Shown here: piece after piece, positions 46,007 through 57,499 of the stretch
Numbering within the stretch: the stretch's first letter is position 1
Layout of the letters: the number at the start of each line of letters is the position of its first letter
Source of the DNA: Vitrella brassicaformis
Taxonomy: Eukaryota; Sar; Vitrellaceae
Assembly: GCA_001179505.1 (NCBI GenBank)
Contig: CDMY01000371.1
Location: 33,460-97,459 of the forward strand
DNA length: 64,000 bases
Direction: 5' to 3'
The notes under the pieces: model-generated
Database searches by the model: none
The model's input: only the letters and a program-made list of their open reading frames with translations
What the model was told of the DNA's origin: nothing
Position numbers and translations under genes: made by a program

Positions 46007-47399
46007 GCACACCACATGGCAAGAACAATCACTTGCAGAGGTGGCACTTGCTCTCCACCTGTGGGCTTCCCGATGTAAGCCCGCATCCAGCCACGGCCTC
46101 AGCCGTGCTGGCCCTGTTGGATGCGTCAATGACATCACCGCAACTAAGGGAGTTCTCTGGATGTGCCGTCAGGGATGCGGCCCAGGAGGGGTGTGGCAGG
46201 GGCGGCGACAGATTGGTGAGGGGGCAGAGGAAGGGCAGTGGCGTCCTGCCGTCATCGCCTGCGACCTCCTCATCTTCCTGTGCACTTGTCGTGTCGGTGT
46301 CGTTGGCCGTGTCGCTGGCGTCCTCATCGGTGGTGTTGAGTGCGGTGGTGGGTGCCGTCGAGTAGAGGACGATGCAGTCCCATTGTTCGTCTTGCTGTTC
46401 GTCCTTCTCTGCCATGGCCTTGACCATGCCCAGGTCGCCCCCCTGCCTCAGGAACCGCCCGTTGCGCGAGAGGGTGGTGGCCGTGGTCCTGGCGCGCTTG
46501 GGTGGGCTGCGGCTGGTGGTGCCGGGCGTGGCGTCCAGATCGGTGCCGTTGTTGGGACAGCCGTCCTCTATCGGCAGACATTGCGCAAACACCTGATAGA
46601 TCAATGGACACACGACACGACCTCGTCATGGTCACTGGCTGGTCAAAGAGTGTCTTGTCTGGGTGGGTGGATGGCTCACTTCGTTCTTTCGCAGACAGAC
46701 ATATCCCGGGGCATCACAGCATTGGGTGTCCTGACACTCATCCAGTGGACCAGACGAACAGGCTGACACACACACACACGCATACGGTCATCCACTCCAC
46801 GCAGCCCAGCCCCCCACACCCCATATGTCTGTCGGCTGTAATAGTGTGTGACCTGCTCTGGGCAGTTTGGCACAGGTCCAGCTGAAGGGGTCAGGTTCCT
46901 CGGGCGGTGGGCAGGGCTCGTTGAAAGGACGGCACTGAGCGTAGTACTGATAGAACCAAACGAGGGAGGGAACAGCGCAACGGTCGGTACACACGTGTGC
47001 ACATTCTGATTTGGTGTCGTGTGGTCCAGAGTGGGTTGCTTGGTTGCTTGCCTTGTCCTTTTCCTTGCAATGGAATCCGGGTGTGGAGCAGCATTGGCTC
47101 TCAAGGCACGGCTGGAAGGGGGGCGTGGAGCACTCTGACCATTCCATCCACACACACACACACACGTGGATGCACACACACCACACGCACAAGCAGTCCT
47201 TACTTACCAGGTTTGGGTAGGAAGCTGCAGGTCCAGTCGGCAGGCTCCGGGTCGAAGGCAGGCGGGCACGGCTCCTCCACCGGACGACACTGGGCGTAGT
47301 ACTGGGGGGATTCACACACACACAACCGTCACGTCAATGTCAAGCATCAATCAATAGTCGGGTGGGTGCGTGCGGTCAACGTCTGTCTGTCTGTCCGTC

Positions 47400-47430
<31 letters not shown>

Positions 47431-48001
47431 TTGCTGACTGCCTGCCGGACTTTGTTTTTTTCCTTGCAGACAAATCCCGCGGTGTTGCAGCACTGCATGG
47501 CCGTACATGCCTCGAAGGGACCGATGGGACAATTATCAGCCCCGTTGAACACTGACACACACAAACACCACACCAGCGCTTCACACTAACTAAGAGGCCG
47601 TTTGCTGTCGGTGTGCCAGCCTGTCCGTCTGTCTGTCTGTCTGTCTGCCTGACCTAAGGATGGTCGACCTGGAGCATCGGCCTCTTCGGGCAGAGCTGGT
47701 AGGTTCCGTTGTCGGGCGGTCGTCGCGTTGAAAAACGCCTCAACAACACCGCCGCCCTCAGTCACACTTTCAATCGCCTGACAGACAGACAGACAGACAT
47801 CGAAGGCCGGAGGGAAAGGAGGAAGGAAGGAAAGAGGCTTCAGCGCTTCGGTGAGCGTGTCAGACGCCTCTGTGCCATCTATTATCAGTCAGCCCAGCAC
47901 CACCCACCCACCTGAGTGACCACCGGTGCGTGGGCTGCTGGCCATATTGTGTATGACGGGAGGACTGCTGCTCCTGCCAGGAGGCGGACGATATGCCACA
48001 T
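41504..48001 (-). CDS. Membrane protein: CBM1-like extracellular modules, cytosolic RING finger
   Basis: Exon 1 (48001-47912) encodes MWHIVRLLAGAAVLPSYTIW, a probable signal peptide. Then come three Cys modules, each split over two exons: QCC-x-T/A-x-G-F/Y-x-C-x-x-K, then YYAQCRP or FAQCLP with EPCPP and WTC (about 47560-46560). The C-x3-G-x2-C-x5-YY-x-Q-C core resembles the fungal-type cellulose-binding module CBM1. A long ectodomain follows (about 46550-44530) with beta-rich segments such as VDVPPGNYIIVVAGYSN. One membrane helix (YYLILPIGCLVIIILPAALL, about 44425-44355) precedes a basic, Ser/Gln-rich tail. A C3HC4 RING ends it: CSIC, CGHGGLCIEC, then CPIC across the last intron (41880-41600). 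One module intron has a GC donor (AAG then gcaagc, near 47064). The gene is inferred to be single because frames join across the exons I checked; the full chain is unverified. Confidence 0.72.
47384..47429. repeat. TGTC/TCCG tetranucleotide repeat
   Basis: An almost uninterrupted (GTCT)n run inside an intron of the CBM1-like/RING gene. Similar runs occur at about 44495-44523, 58183-58206, 39229-39253 and 10824-10851, always in introns or intergenic DNA. Confidence 0.8.
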
Positions 48002-48104
48002 AGCACAGCCACTCTGGCGTGCGAGGTCGGTTAGCCCAGCCCCTGCCCCATCGCGTCAAAATTAATAAATTAGGCCTAACGCTTCCTGTAAACTCATGCG
48101 CAAG

Positions 48105-51100
48105 TCAAGCTGCATTGACTCTTGTTTTGCTGTCGTCGGTCCTTGTGACATGGAGCTTCACACACTGCCCGCACCACACCACCGAGCCCGACGACCCACT
48201 CCCTTGCCCACTGGTATCATGGCCATCATGTGCACCCGAGACAGAGAGCACCAAGGCAAAGTACACCTCACCCACCACACAAGGCCTCATCTCTACACGC
48301 ATCGTGTGCCACCCGCTGTCTGCCTGCGGATCACCCTTCCTGTCAAATGTCCTCTCCATGTTGCCCTCGGTCTGCAGCCAAGCCTCGACGTCAGCTGGCC
48401 CAGCACCAGGGCCGCCACCATACACAAAGGGGAAGACGCCAAGCCTCGCCGTGGGGCCGACGCCTTGATCACACCCTCCAAGTGGACCACCGATAAGGGC
48501 CTTGCCCTCGAGCACGATGGACATGTCTGCTGGGATGGAGTAACACACCATATTGCCGGGGCCGACGCATCGCTGCACCGCAGCCTGTGCTTGCTCATCG
48601 GATGTCGCAGAGATCGACAGGTCCATCTGCACCTGAAAGACAGACAGAAGAAGGGCGTACGGAAAGACAGCAGGCGAGGCGGCTTGATTGACTCTTAAGT
48701 GTGGTACCTGTCTATGAGTGTCGTTGCCAGCCATGTCGGCCACATAGTGCGGCGATGGCAGCCCAATAAAGCCCCTGCGTGGCCTCCTGCGACCGTGATG
48801 GCCCCCCAGGATGTCTTGCAGCGATGCCGCCCTCTTGACCCCCGATGCAGGGTGGCCGACCATGGTTGCCTGGTCGGAGGGCAGGCTGAGCAGCACCCAC
48901 CCCACACCCAGACGCCTGAAGAGGTGCTCCAGGCCATGCTCGGGGGTGGTCTGGCATCTGTGGGTCAGATGCAGCACTGACTCGTGTGGGCCTGCCGCAC
49001 CCACCACCTCTGCCGTGGTTGGCGCCTCATGGTCAGGGGCCGCCTCCTGGATCCAGCAGACCAGGTGCTCGTTGGCCTTGGCCTTGGTCTTGATGGAGGC
49101 CGTGATGGCCACGTGGTCAGATACCACATCGGTGGCGCCGGGGGCCGTCTCGCGACTCAACGCTGCTGTCAAGGCGGGGCTGTACATGCCTGAACTCGAG
49201 GCTGCACACACAAGACAGACAGGCAGACCCGAAAGAGAGGGAAATCTGTATGCGCTCGATTATCTTTCTGTCTGCTTTGCAGCCTCTTGTGCCTGCCTTC
49301 CTACCTACCTAATTTGGCGAGCTGTCCGACGTCGAATGCGGCGAGAGGCGAGCACCGGACCCGTTCGACAGTGAGGACATCGGCCACCGACACCTCGATG
49401 ACCAGCGATGCAATCTTCCAACGCGCGAGGGCCGCGCAGTCGTCAGCTGGACTCGTGCAGTAGCGAATGCTGCATCGCATTCACGCAGAGAACCAACCAA
49501 GCACACAAATCATTCATTAAATCATTCACTCAGTGAGTAAGTAAGCTGCGGTGTGTCGGCTGACTGACTGACCTGACGATGCATCCGGGGTGTGCTAACG
49601 AGGCGACACATTTAAGGCCCAGCAGCTGCTCGGCGCCCGGTGCGAAGACCGACGTATTGGCACCGCTCTGAACGACCGCCCAGGCCTCATCAAATGGTAT
49701 CGTCCCCTCGCCGCCCGCCGCATTCTCCCACTCGTCAAGGGCCGACAGCTCTACTGACAGGGTCTGGGCCGGCAGGCTGGAGGCGTTTCTGATGACGACA
49801 TCGACATGCACCAGCTCGCCCTCATACAGCAGCGATGACGGGAGCGGCCGCGGCACCTTGCTGCATGTGAGGGTGGGCAGCTCTTCCACCACCTCAAATG
49901 CCGTCAGGTAACTCGCCGACTTCTCGCCCGCATCGAAGAACTGTGTCTGTCGACAGTTGAGGGCCGTGAACTCCACACCAATGAGCCGCCCCCTGCCCAG
50001 CTGGCCGGCGCGCATCCACAACTCACACACGACGTCGCCATCGTCTGTCCGCCTCGCATCTTGCGGCACGATGCGGCTCCCTGCCAATGGGCCGCCCGTC
50101 GGTGTGGGGGAAGTGGATGATGCAGCGCATGACGACGGCAACACGACCGATGTGGGAGGCGTCTCGATCGGCACACCGTTTCTCTCTGCGATGAGGTGCA
50201 GCCCGTCGAGCAGCAGTGGCAGAGGCAGGTACTGGCGAAAACACAGCTCCACTTTGCACATGTCGCCACAGGGGATGATGCACGGGCCGCCAGACGGGGC
50301 AGCAACCGAGACTGTGCTGCTGGCCCGCTGCCGTTTGCCGAAGGGTGCGAAGAGGAAGACATCCCGGTGTGCTGCGGACGGTGAGGGCAGGCTGACACGG
50401 GGGGTGGGGGAGGACTCATCTTGCTCTTGTTCGGGCACACTGACCTCCACTGTGGTGGCCCACGACATGGCCGGGGCGCCGGGGATGGGCTGCCGGTGGG
50501 AGAGGGACGGGGTGACGATGTTGATGCTCACGAGAAAGGGCACAGGCGGCACACACGATTGGGGGGACAGGTGGAGACGACTGGGGTCCACCGTCACGCG
50601 CATGTCGGACGGGTCGCTGTAGACGAACATCGAGGGCACACCGCAGCTCCCGCGGCGAGAGGTGCATCGGCAGCTGCTGAGTAGCCTCAGGGGTGGGTTG
50701 ATCTGCGCGGCGACGGCCTTGAGCTGATCGATAATCATCAGACACCGCGTGAAGTCACGCTGGCCTTTGCTGACGTCCGTGGCCGTGGCCGTGGCCGTGC
50801 GGCCCGCCGGCGTGGTTTCCCTCCTGGCGCGCTCATCCACATCGATCTCCAGTGCCAGCAGGGCATAGAGGTACCACGCCTGCTTGGCCTTGCTGGCCTC
50901 ATTGGCGGCCACACCAGAGAGGAAGGTGAGCATCTGCCGCTGCAGAGATGGCCAAGAGGGTGAGCTGCAGGGCCACACACCGCAGGGGGAGGGTGTGCAC
51001 GCAAAAGGGGGCGCGGAAGGGACGCACGACGCCCGGTCGCCCGATGGACTAATCGACGGCTGCACACTGGGCGGCGAGAGCCTCAGTTTCTGCTGGTGTC

Positions 51101-53638
51101 GCGCCAGATGCTGACGGGTGGTCCTCTCGCCACTCTTGGCAGCTAGCTGCTGGTGCGCCGGTGAGGTTACTGCGCCACTAAGAACCCCACCTGCATCACC
51201 AGGATGATGCAAGCACATGGGGTCAGCTATGACGACGAAGTGCCACCATGAGGCCAGCAGAGCCACGATCCTCTCGCAGTAGTGGAGGCTCTGGGACTGC
51301 ATCGCCAGCATGATGTACCAGCCAAAGCGGCGATAGGCACCCATGTAAGCACAGCACGAGCTCGCCTGTAACAAGGCCTCCACTCGTTCCATCGGGCCCA
51401 TGTCGAGGGTGGCTGACTGATGGGGCTCTTGTGGCGTTGAGGACTCCGGGATGGCGTGTGGGCCGTCTGTGAGAGATCGAGGGGCGGCAGGGGGGAAGTG
51501 GATGGCCGACGAGAGGGAGAAGGAGCCGTCAGCCACCGGGGAGGATGCGATGGTGGCGGTTCCTGAGCGCATCGGCGGGCTGGTCTTGAGGGATGACGTC
51601 TGGGGGTACGAGTGGGAGAGCGCACGGCTGGACAGGGGGAACACGTGCTGGTCCACCAGCTTGGTCAGCAGCTCCAGGGCGGCCCGCCTGCCCTCGTACA
51701 TCATGGCCGCAGTGGCGCTGCTGCTGGAACTGCTGCTGCTGTTGCTGCTGGGCATCCGCAGCTTGACGCTCCCCGTGACACTGCTGCCCAGGGCATGTTT
51801 GTGAGCCTTGCTGCTGGTGTAGGGGTCCTCGGGCAGCGGCAGGGGCACACCACATCTGGACAGGGTGATGTACAGCCGCACCAGCTTCAATGTCCCGTCG
51901 ATGTGCGGCAGAGCCCCCATCTTTTGGAACCGCCCGAGCGCCTCTCGCTGCCGGCTGATGACCGTCGCCAGGAGTGTATTGCCCGCCTCACCCTCTGCCG
52001 TGGTGGCCGTTGTAGGGGGGGCCGAGCTGGGTGCTGAGTCAGGCTCCTCGTCCGATCCACTCGCCGCTGTGGCACTGGCGCCACCGCCGGCCTTGGACTT
52101 GATGGCCACCCCTGCTGTGGCCGTGGCGACGGCGGGAGCAATGAACTGCATCATGATGCCGCCCATTTGCTTCTTGTGGCGGCTGTCGCACAGCTTCTGC
52201 ACCACCGATGGGAAGGACGGGCCAGGCATGGCCGACGACACGAGCGACTCGCCAGATGAGCCAGTGGTGAGAGCCCCCGTGCTGTTGCCGCCCTTGGCCT
52301 TGAGCTGCACCTCACCAGCCCGCAACCTGTGCTGCAAATAGAGGTAAAGCGCCCCGGCCTCAGCCTCCATCGTGGCTGCATGCCATAACGGGTCGCCCTC
52401 CGTGCCCGACGAGTGGGAGGGCTTCATGACCTCCACGGCCGTGGCGTAGAAGGAGAGTGCGTCGATAGGCGAGCCGACGAGCAGACAGAGGTCGCCCTTG
52501 TACTTGTGCTCCCGGTTGGCCTGCTGCTGCTGGTGAGGCGTGGCCCGGGAGGTGAGAAACTGGGGTGCGAGGTCCAGAGGGGTGTGCAGGGATGGGGAGC
52601 GGCCGAAGAGGGTGCCCAGCTGACGCATCAGGAAGGTGCAGAAATCATGCCTGCTTCCATCCATCAAGTGACAGACAAGAAGGCAAAGCAACAAAATGTG
52701 TGTGCGAATGAATGGACAGGGTGTGGCGTGGTGCGGTGTCCTTATTTATGTTCATACATGACGGTTGTGATGTAGTGGCTCAGGTGACGCTTATCCTGTC
52801 AGTCAGGACACACACGCACCCACACACCACACACACACACTCCCTCTCTGGTGGGTGGCTCATGTATGTTGTCAGTTAGTTCCTTGGTCACTCACTCACT
52901 GACTCACTGACTCACTGACTGACTCACCTGGTTGGGGAAGAGCACATAGTGGTCGAGTTCTTTCGAACGTGCCTCCCTCAGCTTGTGGGTCCCCTCCCCG
53001 CCACCATCACCATCCTCTTCCCTCTCAGGGAGCTCCTGCTGGTGGTCCAGTGGCTCGAACGCCAGCAGCCGGTGCACCAAGACGCTCCGCAGCCCACTCA
53101 CTCGCCTCTGGTAGTCGCTCTTGTAGAGCTCCCGCGGGTCGCCACCGCACGAGGGGCAGTGCAAGAACCCCAGGGCACCGTAGATCTGGTGCGACGGCCA
53201 CAGCCAGTCCCAGTCGCCGGGCTCATAGATGGTGGCCTCGGAGGTGCCATCGAGGTCATCTGCCTCGATGAATGACAGGCGGAGTGCGCCGTGCTGTCTG
53301 GGCAAGTGGTGGAAGGGCGACAGATAGGGGTCCAGCGGCGAGAGCGTCAAGCTGGCGAGGTCAATGACGCTGCACGACTCCCGGATCCAGCTGGCATACT
53401 GCAAACACATGATAGACGCATTCAACAGACCGATGACAGACAGCGAATGATGAATGAATGAATCAGTCAAGAGCCGGCGCTGCTCGGACATACGGCAGCC
53501 TCTCGTTCATTCCTCTCTTTCTCTGTCTGTCTGTCCATCACTTGGTGTCACCTTTCGGAATTGTGTGTGGTCTGTCTTGCCGACGGGGAAGAGCAGCACG
53601 CGTATTGTCCACGCCGATTCAAACGATGCATCCAACAT
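48105..53638 (-). CDS. TRAPP II subunit TRAPPC9/Trs120
   Basis: TRAPPC9 is a TRAPP II-specific subunit for Rab11/Ypt31 activation and Golgi traffic. Seven exons (53638-53552, 53398-52928, 52795-52758, 52650-49573, 49469-49309, 49201-48708, 48632-48105) sum to 4857 nt, 1618 aa, longer than the roughly 1150-aa human protein. N-terminal Trs120 features: SAWTIRVLLFPVGKTDH, GALRLSFIEADDL, QIYGALGFLHCPSCGG, VHRLLAFEP. The TPR-like block reads REHKYKGDLCLLVGSPIDAL with DPLWHAATMEAEAGAL. Ig-like C-terminal segments follow (LVHVDVVIRNASSLPAQTLSVEL). Extra length comes from Ser/Ala/Pro-rich insertions within one 3078-nt exon. The start is the ATG just before the conserved N-terminal strand. Its stop lies 103 bp from the start of the RING membrane protein gene. 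Confidence 0.88.
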
Positions 53639-53955
53639 CACTCTCACCGACAAACGTACCAGCCACCACCCTGGAGCTTCCCTCCTGCAATTCTAAGCTC
53701 GCAAATGGCAGGAATTTCATTCATTCATTCGTTTGTCACGTAGCATCCATGCATCGACAGAAGAGGACACTGTAGTGCCGAAAACGGCTCTTCAATCGAA
53801 TCAATCAAATCAATCACTATCGAGCCACACGTACGTCCATTTTATGCAGACGCGTGTGACGTCACAAGGCCATCCATCCATCTGTCTGTCTGTCTGTCTG
53901 CACATTCCCCCTGGAGGCATCCACGCCCTGCATGCAATCAGTCAGCCACAGTCAG
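53639..53955. other. Short intergenic region
   Basis: This lies between the 5' end of TRAPPC9 and the stop of the FHA-RING-PHD gene, both minus strand. It contains a TCTG repeat near 53880-53900 and no gene. Confidence 0.6.
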
Positions 53956-56272
53956 TCAGTTGTGCATTTGGCGCCTCTGTATGGCATGCATCTTCTGCTC
54001 CAGCGGCGACATCTTCTTCTGGTCCCTCCCGCTCCCGCCCCCCTCGTCCTCACCATCCCCATTGCTATCCTCCTCCTTGTCGCTCCGCGACACAGACATG
54101 TCAGCGGGCGGCCGGCGCAACCGACGCCGCCTCTTACGCTGACCCTCCTCGCCCTCGCCCCCGTTGGCCTCATCGGCCTGGTCCTCTCCGTCGGCTCGTC
54201 GGAGGCGTCGGCCTCGCCTGGGCGGTGGATGACGGCCCTTGTCATCATCGATGAGCATGTCATTGTCGTTGCCCAGGGGTGGCATGTGTGTGGGGTGGGG
54301 TGGGAGGGGGGGCAGGAACGGGCCTGGTGCGGCACCTGCTGCCGACGATGCTGACGCTGCAGCTGCAGCACCAGCACCAGCCGCCGCAGCCTGGACCCAA
54401 AGGAAGGGGAAAGAAACGATGGCTGTTGTCGGTCATGTCTCTTGTGATATGACTGACCTGTCTGTTGTCACGGCGCCTGTGGTCATGATTAGGTTGTCTC
54501 TGGTCCGCTCGCCCCGCGCGTCGCCTGTGGTCGTCGGATGCCGATGAAGATGAGCACTCGATGACGTCGCCATTGACGATGAACCCACTAAGGGAACTAG
54601 ACGACTCAGACGAGCTCTGCACACACCACCCGAGACATACACCGCAACATGAAGGAATGAATCGACGGACGGGTGCATGTCGGTGCTGTGAGTGAGTGAG
54701 TGAGTGAAGGTGCATCCGTCTGTCTGTCTGTCTGTACCCTCCAGACATCGCCCCCATCCGTGGGTTCCCTCCTGCCTCTCCCTCTGCGGCCCCCAGGCCG
54801 CCCCACCCTGCCCCGGCCCCTCACATGCCCCTGACGCCTCACCGGCCGACCGCCGCGTCGCCCACCCCTCCCCCTGCCCTCGTCAGCACGACCTCTTTGG
54901 CTGGCCGCCACCTGTGCGTTGATGGCCGCTGTGCATTGGGGGCAGAACCACTCGCCCTCGGGGACAGCGGGGAGGCCAAGGCAGTAGGTGTGGTAGGCCG
55001 CTGGGCAGGGACGGTTGTCGCACAGCAGCAGCTGGTCCTCATTATCACCCGCACCGCACTCCCAGCAATACAACTGGTCCCACCCCTCCGCTGAGTGAGG
55101 GAGGGAGTCAGGGAGGGAGGGACCACACACCACAACACACAGACCAGGTGGCAGACCGGAGTGTTTCTTTCGCTAAAGGCCGGCCCCTCTGTCTGTCTGC
55201 CTGTCCCTCCCTGCGTATGTGTGAGGTGGTTCAACCTTACGGATCATGTCGTCGTCTTCAGCCTGGTCGACCTGCAGTTCCTTGGGTTCGACGGGCATGG
55301 TCTCGAGGACCTGACTGGTGGCCATGGAGACCTTCCCGATAGACGTGAAGCTCAGCTTGCACAGGGGGCAGTGGTTGGTCACGGCAGCCCACTTGACGAT
55401 GCACGAGTGGCAGTACATGTGGCCGCAGCAGTCCAGCAGACCCCGGTGCTCGATCTCACTGCTCTCCGTCAGGCAAATCATGCACGGGTCCGACGCCGAC
55501 GCATCACCGCCCCCCTCACCCTCTCCCTCTCCGCCTCCCTCACCATCTTCCACAGCAGCAGGCCTCCTCTTCCGCGCGGCCATCTTCTGTGCGAGCCGCT
55601 CATGCAGGGGTGGTGGTGCTGCTGCAGACGGGGCGTCACCAGCACCCAGGCCCATGACCTCGTCAGGCTGCTCATCTTGGCCTATGGCCGGTGCCGCTGC
55701 CGCTGCTGATGCAGATGCAGATGCAGATGCAGATGCCGCTGATGCTGCTGCAGCGTCGGCCGCTGAGGCTTGGCGCTTAAATGGTGGAATGAAGGGCCGC
55801 CTCTTGCGGATGGGGTTGACGGGCGGCTGGTGGGGCTGCTGATCTTGACACTGGGGGCAGTACTTGAACTCATCCAGGAACTGCAGCTCCTGATCATCCA
55901 CCTTGTCCTCGCGCTCCTGACCACCCTGACCGGCCTCTGCAGCCGCCGCTGGCTGCCGATCTGCCGCAAGTGAGGGTGTCTGGTGGGCCTGCTGCTGTGC
56001 CTCCCGCAGCGCAGGCCTGCGGAATGGCACGCGACGCAGCTCACGCCTGGGCCACAGGCGAGGGCGATGGGGCGGGCAGCCCGCGTCGGCATCGGCCTCG
56101 AAGGCACCACCCTCCTGCTGCTGGTGGTGCTGCTGGTGCTGGTGCTGATCTGATGGTGGGTTGTGTTGGTTGGCGTCGGGTGGTGGGGAGAGCAGCCGCC
56201 TGTGTCGTGGAGGGAAGCGGGGGTTGCTCCAGATGGTGATCAGGTCGGGGTTGTTGCACAGCACTCCCGCCT

Positions 56273-56324
<52 letters not shown>

Positions 56325-57292
56325 ATGGATTATGGGCGACGTCGTAGTTTCCCCTCCCTCAGTTGGCTCACTTCTCGAAGCTGTGCGAATACGGACATCC
56401 GACGCTGCCTGCTGGGTGGCGCTGGCTGTGGTGGCGGGCTGGGCTGCCCACCAACACCCGAATCACAACAGTCGCCAAAGATGGAGTCCAGCAGATCATC
56501 CGCACCACCCCGCTCCCGCACCTCTTGCCCCTCATCAGACGGTGGCCTCACGCCCCCACCTGCACCGGCAGCGTCACTGGCACCAGCACCGGCCATGAAA
56601 TTGTACATGGCAGCACCTCTCCCCCGCCCGCGGAAGGGTCGTCGCGCCAGCCGCCTCACTGGCCGCTCAGCAGCTGCTGCCGGCAGTGCATCAGAGGGGT
56701 GATTGGGGGGCTCTGACGGGTCTGCCACCTTGTGGTCGTCCCCAGCAATGGGAGAGGGGCGGGGCTGGAATGCGCTAGCTGAGTCGCTGGTGGCGTTCCC
56801 ATCAACGGTTGCGGGCTGGTCCACGGGCTCGGTAGCGAGGGAGCCCGTGGTGCCGACCTGATGATGACCAGATGCCGATGCGGGGGCCTCTGTGTCGGCT
56901 GTGGTCGTGAGCGTGAACCTGTAGATGAGCTCGGACTTGTTCCTCGGCCCAAACACCACCTCGTCGCCCTCACACAAATCTACAGTGGCCTTCCGGTGCA
57001 AACAGCCATTAACCTCGACGCCATTGACGCCCACCACCTCGAGCCGATAAGTGTAGCCATGGGAAGGGCCGTATGCAGACGATGAGGATGCGCTGGCAGC
57101 AGCTGTGGGTGTGCGGATGACGGTGGCGTGGTGGCGAGATATCATGTGATGGTGGCAGCTGTCCACACGCGCCTCGACCCATGGAGCACGGCCTATGCGG
57201 GTCTCATCCGACCTCAGATGGATGACACGGGGCTGCACAGTGGTTGCGGCACACGCCTCACCACCACCTCTCGCGGAAGACACAACCAGCAT
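53956..57292 (-). CDS. FHA-RING-PHD protein, probable E3 ubiquitin ligase
   Basis: Five exons (57292-56372, 56270-55241, 55090-54738, 54616-54458, 54390-53956) give 965 aa. The N-terminal FHA domain has RIGRAPW, SRHHATV, VNGVEVNG and CEGDEVVFG, the usual GR, S-R-x-H and N-G phosphothreonine-binding positions. A His/Gln-rich and Ala/Ser repeat region follows, then a RING: CMICLTESS, CCGHMYCHSC, CPLC. Next is a PHD finger: YCWECGAGDNEDQLLLCD, AAYHTYCLGLP, EWFCPQC. After it come an RG/GR-rich basic stretch and an acidic/basic tail ending in MHAIQRRQMHN. RING next to PHD resembles PHRF1; FHA plus RING resembles CHFR and Dma1. The three together suggest a nuclear ligase reading phospho-Thr and histone marks (inference). 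The ATG gap to the next gene is 207 bp. Confidence 0.85.
56274..56323. repeat. CA/GA dinucleotide repeat
   Basis: An (AC)n run of about 28 bp followed by (AG)n of about 18 bp, just upstream of the second exon's acceptor on the minus strand in the FHA-RING-PHD gene. There it reads as a CT/TG tract before the splice site. Confidence 0.8.
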
Positions 57293-57499
57293 CTAATCGA
57301 TGAATGGGCAATGCGCCGTCATGTGCCGCGCATCGTTCTCGGGGGAGGAGGGTTTTGAAACCCTGGACCCTAGCGAGCTCAGCGCAGTCCCTCTCCCTGT
57401 TCTTCACAGCTCGAGGAGGTATTCGGCGTGTTGAGGACGCCTGGCGCAGCCAGCTATCTATTTGCTGTCGAAAACACGGTGTTCGGCCTCTGAGCGAGG

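Noticed and set aside
45389-46078. Long plus-strand open frame opposite the CBM1-like/RING gene
   Set aside because: Antisense of coding exons; low-complexity Val/Arg-rich translation with no recognisable motif.
49957-50622. Long plus-strand open frame opposite TRAPPC9
   Set aside because: It is the antisense shadow of the 3078-nt GC-rich TRAPPC9 exon; no domain, while the minus strand has clear homology.
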